The position numbers were made by a program, and so were the translations under genes. The notes under the pieces are model-generated. The model was not told where the DNA came from. It searched no databases and was given only the letters and a program-made list of their open reading frames with translations. 64,000 bases of DNA from JAUVRX01 sp049664225 (GTDB lineage Bacteria > Acidobacteriota > Thermoanaerobaculia > Multivoradales > JAHEKO01). The stretch spans positions 75,160 through 139,159 of the forward strand of contig JBATEX010000114.1 in assembly GCA_049664225.1 (NCBI GenBank), in the 5' to 3' direction. Below are positions 58,340 through 64,000 of this stretch, piece after piece. Numbering within the stretch: position 1 is the first letter of the stretch; every line of letters starts with the position of its first letter.

Positions 58340-59581
58340 ATGCCGTTCACTCCCAAGACTCCTGCAGGGTCAGTCCCTCCGGGATCGCGCGAGTCTCAGA
58401 GGGGACAAGCTGCAGCCCGGCTCGCCTCCCTGGACGAGCTGGAAGTCGAAGTGGAGAAGCTGATCGCCGGGGGAGATGGCCTGGCCAGATTCGAGGGCAT
58501 ACCCCTCTTCATCCCGCGATCTGCGCCTGGTGATCGCCTGCGTGTGCGGCTGATGGAACGGCGACCCGACTATGCTCGAGCCGAGATCGTCGAGATCCTG
58601 GAGCCGGGGCAAGGTCGACGCGAGCCGCCATGTCCTTTCTTCGGAAGCTGTGGCGGCTGTGATCTGCAGCACCTGGAGGATGACCTTCAGGTGGAGCTCA
58701 AGGCTGCCGCGGTGGAGGAGACGCTACGCCGGCTCGGAGGGCTCGGTGAGACTCTCCCGGTGAGAGTGGTGGCTGGTCAACCCTGGGGCTATCGCGTTCG
58801 CACGCAACTCCATACAAGCTCTGATCAAGGGACGGTCGGGGTCGGCTATCACTCGCGACGCAGCACCGAAGTCGTCCCGGTGGATCGATGCCCTGTGCTC
58901 GTGCCCGAGCTGGAAAGTGTGCTGAGTTCTCTTCCTGGCCATTTGTCCGAGGATGGACCGCGCCGGCTGGATCTCCTGGTCGGCGAAGACGGTGCCCTGA
59001 GCACGGCCCCGGTGGTTCCCGGTCTGCCTCACGGCGATGTAAGGCTTCAGGTCGGCGATCTCGACTTTTCACTCGATGCCCGCTGCTTCTTTCAGGCCCA
59101 CCACCAGCTGCTGCCGACGCTGGTCGAAGTTACGGTGGGGGAGTGGACTGGGCAAGAGGCCTTCGATCTGTATGCCGGGGTCGGGCTCTTCAGCCTGCCT
59201 CTGGCGCGAAACTACGAGCGCGTCACCGCGGTGGAGGGGGATAGAGTCGCGGCACGATTTGCTCAACGCAATGCACGAAATCATCGATTCAAGCAGCTCG
59301 AGGTCGTCTCGCGAGCCGTGGAAGGTTGGATCGACGAGATGCCGGAGAAGGCTGAAAGGGTGATCGTCGATCCACCTCGAAGTGGACTCTCCAAGGTGGT
59401 CAGGACTGTTCTTGGCGCCAAGGCTCCAAGCCGCCTGACCTACGTCTCGTGCCACGCGGGAACGCTGGCGAGGGACCTCAGGGTCTTGGGTGAGCTCTAC
59501 TCGATCGAGGAGCTGGTCCTGCTCGATCTATTTCCACAGACCGGACACATGGAAGTCGTGGCCCAGCTGTTGCGTCGCTAG
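58340..59581 (+). CDS. TrmA/RlmD-family 23S rRNA or tRNA uracil-C5 methyltransferase
   Basis: 413 residues. TRAM domain (VEVEKLIAGGDGLARFEGIP), 4Fe-4S ligands in CPFFGSCGGCDLQHL plus CPVL, then a SAM domain: FFQAHHQLLPTLV, DLYAGVGLFSLPLA, VIVDPPRSGL, and the catalytic Cys in LTYVSCHAGTLARDL. ATG at 58340 is preferred to a TTG at 58322. The stop overlaps the converging selenoprotein gene by four bases. Confidence 0.9.
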   Translation: MPFTPKTPAGSVPPGSRESQRGQAAARLASLDELEVEVEKLIAGGDGLARFEGIPLFIPRSAPGDRLRVRLMERRPDYARAEIVEILEPGQGRREPPCPFFGSCGGCDLQHLEDDLQVELKAAAVEETLRRLGGLGETLPVRVVAGQPWGYRVRTQLHTSSDQGTVGVGYHSRRSTEVVPVDRCPVLVPELESVLSSLPGHLSEDGPRRLDLLVGEDGALSTAPVVPGLPHGDVRLQVGDLDFSLDARCFFQAHHQLLPTLVEVTVGEWTGQEAFDLYAGVGLFSLPLARNYERVTAVEGDRVAARFAQRNARNHRFKQLEVVSRAVEGWIDEMPEKAERVIVDPPRSGLSKVVRTVLGAKAPSRLTYVSCHAGTLARDLRVLGELYSIEELVLLDLFPQTGHMEVVAQLLRR

Positions 59582-59811
59582 GTTTCGAGCTTGCCTTCCA
59601 GCAGCTCTTCGACCTCTCCAGGGGCGGGAAATCTACCCGTGGCTCGCTTGGAGTAGATCGTCTCGTCGGCGAGCCGAACTTCGAACACACCGTCGCGTCC
59701 CTTGATCAGCTCTGGGCTGACACCGTAACGGCTCTTGATTTCGTCCGCCAGACCGGCGGCACGGGGATAGTAGTTTCAAACTACGCAGTATTCGATGGTC
59801 AGATCGGGCAT
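59578..59811 (-). CDS. SelW-like (Rdx family) selenoprotein with in-frame TGA
   Basis: 77 residues if the TGA at 59776-59778 is read as selenocysteine: MPDLTIEYCVVU, then NYYPRAAGLADEIKSRYGVS and so on to the TAG at 59578. This is the Rdx/SelW thioredoxin-like fold with a CxxU redox motif in place of CxxC; after it, YPRAAGLADEIK and GVFEVRL fit the family. No ATG exists after the TGA, and the reading frame stays open with family-like sequence on both sides, so termination at TGA would leave an 11-residue peptide. A SECIS-like hairpin follows the TGA. Such proteins act in thiol redox reactions. Standard gene callers would miss it. Confidence 0.85.
59742..59763 (-). promoter_or_regulatory. Bacterial SECIS element of the SelW-like gene
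   Basis: On the minus strand, CGT-G-CCGCC, apical loop GGTCT, GGCGG-ACG: eight base pairs with one bulged G. The loop starts 21 bases after the TGA, within the usual distance for bacterial SECIS, and has the same GGUCU apical loop as that of E. coli fdhF, where SelB binds the GU. Confidence 0.75.
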
Positions 59812-60006
59812 GTCGGTTCTCCGTCAGCGAATTATAGACGAGAGTCGGCGACTCGTCGGTGAAGACGTCGGCTTCGAGCGTGAGCTGGCCTCGTCAGGAT
59901 CGGGCCTCCGACCTGTCGGTGGAGCAGAGAGGGGGTGGGATAGAATCAACAGTCCAGTGCCAAGGCTCCCAGTGTTGGAGTCATCGGGATCCCGGAGAAA
60001 GACACG

Positions 60007-60642
60007 ATGAGTCGAGATCAGACCCCTGCCATTGATAGTGCCGATACCGCGGAATCGGCCAACAAGATCGTCGAGACCGACCCGGAGCAGATCCGGAGAA
60101 TTGCCGTGCACGTCCGAGCCATTCTCGTTGAGTTGGGGCTCGACATGACCGACCACAATCTCCAGGACACCGACGTCCGCGTCGCCAAGATGTACGACGA
60201 GATGTTCCATGGCCTCAAGGAAGGGGCCGAGCCCGCGGTGACGACCTTTCCCAACGAGGAGGAGTACTCCCACATGGTGATGGAGCGGGATATCCCGTTC
60301 TATTCGATGTGCTCTCATCACCTGGTTCCGTTCTACGGCAAGGCTCACATCGCCTACATTCCCACCGACCGGATCATCGGTTTGTCGAAGTTCGCCCGCA
60401 TCCTGGAGTTCTATGCCAAGCGCCCTCAATTGCAGGAGCGGTTGACAGAGCAGGTTGTAGGGTTTCTGGAGGAGAAGCTCCACCCCCTGGGTGCCATGGT
60501 GGTCATCGAAGCTCGACACCTTTGCGTCGAGATGCGTGGAGTGCAGAAGCCTGGTGCTCTGACCGTGACCTCGGCCATTCGAGGCGCATTTCATCAACGA
60601 CCCGTCCGTGAAGAATTCCTGGATCTCCTCCGTCGCTCTTAG
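60007..60642 (+). CDS. folE: GTP cyclohydrolase I
   Basis: 211 residues. First step of folate (or pterin) synthesis, GTP to dihydroneopterin triphosphate. Zinc and active-site residues: FYSMCSHHLVPFYGKAHIAY and the second Cys in RHLCVEMRG; VTSAIRGAF closes the motif. The N-terminal 40 residues are less conserved. ATG at 60007 follows GGAGAAAGACACG. Its 3' end overlaps the next gene by 35 bases. Confidence 0.95.
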   Translation: MSRDQTPAIDSADTAESANKIVETDPEQIRRIAVHVRAILVELGLDMTDHNLQDTDVRVAKMYDEMFHGLKEGAEPAVTTFPNEEEYSHMVMERDIPFYSMCSHHLVPFYGKAHIAYIPTDRIIGLSKFARILEFYAKRPQLQERLTEQVVGFLEEKLHPLGAMVVIEARHLCVEMRGVQKPGALTVTSAIRGAFHQRPVREEFLDLLRRS

Positions 60643-61225
60643 CCTTTGCCTGGTGCTCCTGTGGGCTGCCTCGGTGACGGAGGCGACCGCCAAGAAAAAG
60701 CGCAAGGCTCCGGGTCCGGAGGATGTCACCAACTTCCTGCTGTCGCCCGATTATTCGCAGTGGCTGGTCGGCGCGATCTCGAGGATGGCGACCCAGGAGG
60801 AAGTCGACGCCTATCTGGCCCTGGCCACCGACGAAGAAGCCTCCGAGTTCATCGAGGAGTTCTGGGCCAAGCGCGGGCCCGAAGCGGTCTGGCCGAAGAA
60901 GAGCAAACGCCTGTTGTTCGAGGAACGCTCGGCCGAGGCGGACCGGCTGTACGACGAAGGCACCCATCGGGGCAGACACACCGATCGCGGCACGACCTAT
61001 GTGCTCTACGGCCCCCCTGACGACACGCGATTCGAGCAATCGGCGCGAGCCAGGAGTCAAAATGTGGAAATCTGGGCGTATTCGCCAAGCGCCGAGGATG
61101 GCCTCGATGACAAGCGTCCAAAGAATTTCTACCTTTTCATAAAGCAGGGTGACCTGACAGTCGAGTACCGCGGCCCGGTACAAAGGAGGGCTCCTACGCG
61201 GATCCCACCTGGGGGCTTCCAGTGA
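60608..61225 (+). CDS. GWxTD-domain secreted protein
   Basis: 205 residues from a GTG inside the folE 3' end. Signal peptide (SSVALSLCLVLLWAASVTEA). The central domain EEFWAKRGPEAVWPKKS...HRGRHTDRGTTYVLYGPPDD resembles the GWxTD family common in Acidobacteriota; the Trp-containing motif is degenerate here (RGRHTDRG). Function unknown; periplasmic or lipoprotein-like. The 35-base overlap with folE suggests coupling. Confidence 0.8.
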   Translation: MKNSWISSVALSLCLVLLWAASVTEATAKKKRKAPGPEDVTNFLLSPDYSQWLVGAISRMATQEEVDAYLALATDEEASEFIEEFWAKRGPEAVWPKKSKRLLFEERSAEADRLYDEGTHRGRHTDRGTTYVLYGPPDDTRFEQSARARSQNVEIWAYSPSAEDGLDDKRPKNFYLFIKQGDLTVEYRGPVQRRAPTRIPPGGFQ

Positions 61226-61268
61226 TAGGTTCTCCGAAGTGGCTTGATCCAGGAAGGAGGAGTCAGCG

Positions 61269-62357
61269 ATGAGTCAGTCCCGAGCCTCGATGCCCCGTGC
61301 CTTGATGATGGGATGCGGCACAGAGGTGCCCTCCATCCGCGTGGACAACTCGATGCTGGCCCGCATCATGGACACTACCGACGAGTGGATACGGGAGCGT
61401 AGCGGGATCGAGACTCGTTACTACGTCGAGCCCGGTGTGAGCTCGGCGGATCTCGGGGCTGCGGCAGCTCGGGCCGCTATCGCAGATTCGGGAATCGACG
61501 CCGAGGAGATCGACTACATCGTCTGCGCGACGATGACGCCGGATCACTACTTTCCGGGCGCCGGTACCTTGATCCAGGAGCGGCTCGGCCTCGGCAAACT
61601 CCCGGCGCTCGACATCCGTCAACAATGTGCTGGTTACGCCTACGGTCTGCAGATGGTCGACGCCCTGATTCGAAGCGGCATCGCGCGAACAGTGCTGCTG
61701 GTGGGCTGCGATGTGCACACTTCGCTGATGCCGGTCGGGCCCGAGAGCTGGGAAGTGCTCTTCGGTCGCGAGGAAGGTCCCCTGTCTCCAGAGATTCTCG
61801 AGTGGAACTCCCGATTCCGTCATCTGGTAGTGCTTTTCGGGGATGCGGCTGGCGCCATGGTCTTTCGGGCTCACGACGAAGACGATGGCAGGGGGATTCT
61901 GGGATCTGTTCTCTATGGTGATGGAAACAAGAAGGACATCTTGTACGTGCCGGGGGCCGGATCGGCCCGTCGCCCGTGGGTGGATGAGGCGCAGGTCGCA
62001 TCAGGCGACACCGTACCTGTGATGGATGGACGCCAGGTCTTCAAACTGGCGGTCACCCGCATGCCTAGAGTGACCATGGAGGTCCTCGAGAAGAACGGAC
62101 TGACGCTCGCGGATCTGGACCTCCTCATCATGCACCAGGCCAATCTGCGCATCAACGAAGCGGCGCAACGCGCCATGAAGCTGCCGGACGAGAAGGTCCA
62201 CAACAACATCCAGAAATACGGCAACACGACCTCAGCCACGCTGCCTCTCTGTTTCTCCGAGGCCCGCGAAGCCGGCAAGGCGCCAGAAGGCTCCCTGGTC
62301 GCCTTCACCGCCCTGGGTGCCGGTCTGCACTGGGGATCGGTGTTGATGAGGGTGTAG
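61269..62357 (+). CDS. Beta-ketoacyl-ACP synthase III-like (FabH family)
   Basis: 362 residues. Thiolase fold with the KAS III triad: Cys in LDIRQQCAGYAYGLQ, His in LIMHQANLRINEAA, Asn in IQKYGNTTSATLPL. DEWIRERSGIETRYY and FGDAAGAMVF are typical. KAS III condenses acetyl-CoA (or another acyl-CoA) with malonyl-ACP; a 30-residue insertion (about 158-190) suggests a non-housekeeping substrate. GGAAGGAGG precedes the start. It stands alone, followed by repeats. Confidence 0.88.
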   Translation: MSQSRASMPRALMMGCGTEVPSIRVDNSMLARIMDTTDEWIRERSGIETRYYVEPGVSSADLGAAAARAAIADSGIDAEEIDYIVCATMTPDHYFPGAGTLIQERLGLGKLPALDIRQQCAGYAYGLQMVDALIRSGIARTVLLVGCDVHTSLMPVGPESWEVLFGREEGPLSPEILEWNSRFRHLVVLFGDAAGAMVFRAHDEDDGRGILGSVLYGDGNKKDILYVPGAGSARRPWVDEAQVASGDTVPVMDGRQVFKLAVTRMPRVTMEVLEKNGLTLADLDLLIMHQANLRINEAAQRAMKLPDEKVHNNIQKYGNTTSATLPLCFSEAREAGKAPEGSLVAFTALGAGLHWGSVLMRV

Positions 62358-62520
62358 GGGCGTAGGGGCCTAGGGGCGTAGGGGATGAGGCGTCCGGCTC
62401 ACTGCCGGACGATCCTTGGAGCAGTGCGGGCCTGGGGCATGAATCCCGGAACCTTGAAGCGGCTGGCGCCCCTGTGGCCGATCTTTGGGGTCCTGAGGTC
62501 CTGAGTTTTGAGGCGGCCGG
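62358..62520. repeat. Dispersed repeat cluster downstream of the FabH-like gene
   Basis: GTAGGGGC octamer variants at 62351-62380, then plus-oriented units with GGCAGTGCGGGCC..., CTTTGGGGTCCTGAGG and GCGGCCGGACC. Together with hairpin copy 4 it fills the gap; no gene seen before the IS element. Confidence 0.7.
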
Positions 62521-62566
62521 ACCTGTGCCGGGCACTGTTTTGTCCATCCACCTGCTTTGTCTTTCG

Positions 62567-62646
62567 GAGGCCCATCTAGGAGGATCCCAGGAGGCTATCC
62601 ACCCTTCCGCTGCCAGAACCCCCTGGAATCCTCCTAGAAGGACCTC
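62567..62646 (-). repeat. Long hairpin with conserved 24-nt loop, copy 4
   Basis: Arms 62567-62594 and 62619-62646 (28 bases each); 24 of 28 are Watson-Crick and three of the four mispairs become G.U on the minus strand. The loop (62595-62618) has two changes from the other copies (CTATCCACC; TGCCAGAA). Outer ends GAGG and CCTC are as in copy 1. Confidence 0.82.
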
Positions 62647-62684
62647 TGTCACCAGTGATGTAGTGAGGCAGTCACGTCGGAAGT

Positions 62685-62702
62685 GTAGGGGAGGGCCTTG
62701 CG
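62685..62702. repeat. Truncated GTAGGGG palindromic repeat, interrupted by the IS
   Basis: GTAGGGGAGGGCCTTGCG matches the first 18 bases of the repeat at 41068-41118, then stops exactly where the IS end (TGTTCTG) begins at 62703. The rest of the repeat is expected beyond position 64000. Confidence 0.75.
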
Positions 62703-64000
62703 TGTTCTGTATCAGGACATAGGTGACAGTTCGACCTCAGGACATGGTTGACACATTGGTTGGGTTGGCAGGTCGGACCACCGCGGTGGTCCGACCTGAG
62801 TCGAGGTCGATCTCACGCACGTGCATCTGTCGGTAGCTCACCAGCACTTTGTTGCCGAATCGTTGCCATCGTACCTCTTCACCCTTCAGGGCTTCGCACA
62901 CAAAGTAGTCGCGGCCTCCCAGGCTCACGCAGCCATTCCCGCGCAGTCGCTTGACCTCGGAGCCGGGTGGGTACTCCCAGTTGGGGGGATTCGCCTGGTA
63001 GGGCTTGCGACTGGGACGGTATCGACCCGCCGGAGGCTGGTCTCCCAGAGCCTCATGCGGTCGGATCTGGTTGTAGACCTGTCGAAAGCCCTCGAGGGCA
63101 CTTTGGAAGCCCTCGAGACTACGCGGCTGCCCTGAGTGCCGAATCGCCTCGTCGAGCGTGCGGTGGAAGCGTTCGACCTTGCCCTGGGTCTGAGGATGAC
63201 CGACTCCGCCATAGATGAGATCAATGCCTTGACGGATCAGAAAGACACCTAAGCGGGTCAGCCCATGCCCGTTGGTAGTGCCCCACCAGGGGCTGCCATG
63301 GTCCATGAGCATGGCCTCAGGCACGCCAAAGTGCTCAAAGCAGCGAGTCAAACGCGATTGGACACCATGGCCGTGCTGGGAGGGCAGGGCGTCGAGACTC
63401 AAGATATAGCGGCTGTGATCATCCAAAACCGACAGGGGGTGACACATCCCCCCTCCGCGGAGTCGATACGGACCCTTGAAGTCCATCTGTAAAAGCTCCA
63501 TCGGGTGCGAGCGCTCAAACCGGCGCAGCGCCGGTCGATGGCGCTTGTCCATCCGCACCAGACCGTACCGCTTGAGGATCCGATCCACCGTCGAAGAAGC
63601 CAGATCAAGGCCCTCTGCTGCCAGCAAGTGACTGAGCTTGCGCCCACCCCAGCCATACTGCAGACGCACCTCTACCACGCGCAGCTCGGCCTCCAAGGGC
63701 GTGCGATTCGGGCTGTGGCGAGGTCGCCTCGAGAGCTCGTCCAGCTCCGCCAAGCTACCGACCTGATCGAAGCGGCGGAGCCATTTGTAGCCCGTCTGAC
63801 GAGAGATCCCAAACTCCCGGCATAATGCCGCTATCGTCGAGCCTGGCTGTCGGGCCCGCACTACAAACGAGATCCGCTCACTCCGCACATCGCTCTCCTT
63901 CCAGGGCATCTCAGACCTCCTTACGCCAAGGCCTGAAAGTGTCCCAAAGTGTCAGCGATGTCCTGAGGTCAATGTGTCAACCATGTCCCGAGGTTGTACA
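62703..64000 (-). mobile_element. IS481-family insertion sequence
   Basis: About 1298 bases. The left end (TGTTCTGTATCAGGACATAG) and right end read inward (TGTACAACCTCGGGACATGG) are related inverted repeats. Each end also holds a second internal copy of the CTCAGGACATGGTTGACA-type element about 30 bases further in, so each end has tandem transposase-binding-like sites. It encodes one transposase (62737-63909). The right end coincides with the window end, so the exact boundary and target duplication cannot be seen. Confidence 0.85.
62737..63909 (-). CDS. IS481-family DDE transposase
   Basis: 390 residues. N-terminal helix-turn-helix (IAALCREFGISRQTGYKWLRRF), then an rve integrase core: first Asp in LLQMDFKGPYRL, second in AMLMDHGSPWWG, Glu in HPQTQGKVERFHRTLDEAI. 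RPHEALGDQPPAGRY is the common C-terminal motif. The frame is intact from ATG at 63909 to the stop at 62737, so the element may be active. It appears complete relative to IS481 members (about 330-400 aa). Confidence 0.93.
   Translation of the reverse strand: MPWKESDVRSERISFVVRARQPGSTIAALCREFGISRQTGYKWLRRFDQVGSLAELDELSRRPRHSPNRTPLEAELRVVEVRLQYGWGGRKLSHLLAAEGLDLASSTVDRILKRYGLVRMDKRHRPALRRFERSHPMELLQMDFKGPYRLRGGGMCHPLSVLDDHSRYILSLDALPSQHGHGVQSRLTRCFEHFGVPEAMLMDHGSPWWGTTNGHGLTRLGVFLIRQGIDLIYGGVGHPQTQGKVERFHRTLDEAIRHSGQPRSLEGFQSALEGFRQVYNQIRPHEALGDQPPAGRYRPSRKPYQANPPNWEYPPGSEVKRLRGNGCVSLGGRDYFVCEALKGEEVRWQRFGNKVLVSYRQMHVREIDLDSGRTTAVVRPANPTNVSTMS

Noticed and set aside
59578..59811. SelW-like gene as a pseudogene with a nonsense codon
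   Set aside because: The TGA falls exactly at the second redox position of CxxC, the frame on both sides is intact, and a SECIS-like hairpin is correctly placed.
62305..62652. Minus-strand peptides sharing QGVLAAEGRIAPWD at 20268-20621, 38960-39235 and 62305-62652
   Set aside because: They are translations of the conserved hairpin loop and stems. The shared words end at the repeat borders, and the flanks have no common protein sequence.

Overview
The window is a GC-rich bacterial chromosome segment, most likely from an Acidobacteriota relative (Thermoanaerobaculia or Holophagae type). That placement is inferred from a VWFA-related protein of the 'Acidobacterial' type (54926-55933), a GWxTD-domain protein (60608-61225), a B12-dependent ribonucleotide reductase, tandem universal stress proteins and an unusual load of multiheme cytochromes c. 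No rRNA, tRNA or CRISPR array was seen. The organism looks respiratory, able to live with little or no oxygen, and selenium-using.

Layout. 1-5250: start of a pyruvate:ferredoxin oxidoreductase, a PLP sulfur-amino-acid enzyme, a tandem Usp protein, a small Cys protein and a GT39-like membrane protein. 5251-7174: Usp, a flavin/pyridoxamine-oxidase-like protein and a tetraheme c554-like cytochrome. 7402-28129 is an electron-transfer island: a two-subunit cytochrome bd-superfamily oxidase with a fused heme c; an 11-heme c/cytochrome b fusion; a first Rieske/cytochrome b complex with 9-heme and 18-heme subunits; a 21-heme c/cytochrome b fusion; two polyprenyl-sugar or glycan genes; and a second, conventional Rieske/cytochrome b complex with an 11-heme subunit. 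I count 75 CxxCH motifs between 6608 and 26468. 28304-32938: CBS and DUF302 proteins, then a histidine kinase/response regulator/Usp operon. 33203-48996: carB, fumC, dinB, msrB-msrA, an S4 protein, GT2, a K+ channel and a four-gene Gld-type ABC operon. 49128-52274: NrdR-box-like site and nrdJ. 52533-62357: a histone-H1-like Lys/Ala protein, a TlpA-like thioredoxin, secreted proteins, a type II GAPDH-like enzyme, MBL hydrolase, RNA methyltransferase, a SelW-like selenoprotein, folE and a FabH-like enzyme. 62703-64000: an IS481-family element.

How it fits together. The c554-like, bd-type and b/c-type complexes could pass electrons from the quinone pool across the periplasm to oxygen or other acceptors. 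The kinase/regulator/Usp operon and the several Usp proteins suggest redox or energy-stress control. MsrA/MsrB, the SelW-like protein and the TlpA-like protein are thiol-redox functions.

The most unusual items are: (i) four intergenic hairpins with a nearly invariant 24-nt loop but different, mutually complementary stems, whose mispairs become G.U wobbles mostly on the minus strand; (ii) a SelW-like gene at 59578-59811 with an in-frame TGA and a bacterial SECIS-like hairpin, invisible to ordinary gene calling; (iii) a cytochrome b (12719-13843) in which one heme-ligand His is Arg and PEWY is PPWY, encoded with 9-heme and 18-heme cytochromes. Intergenic DNA is also full of other dispersed GC-rich repeats.
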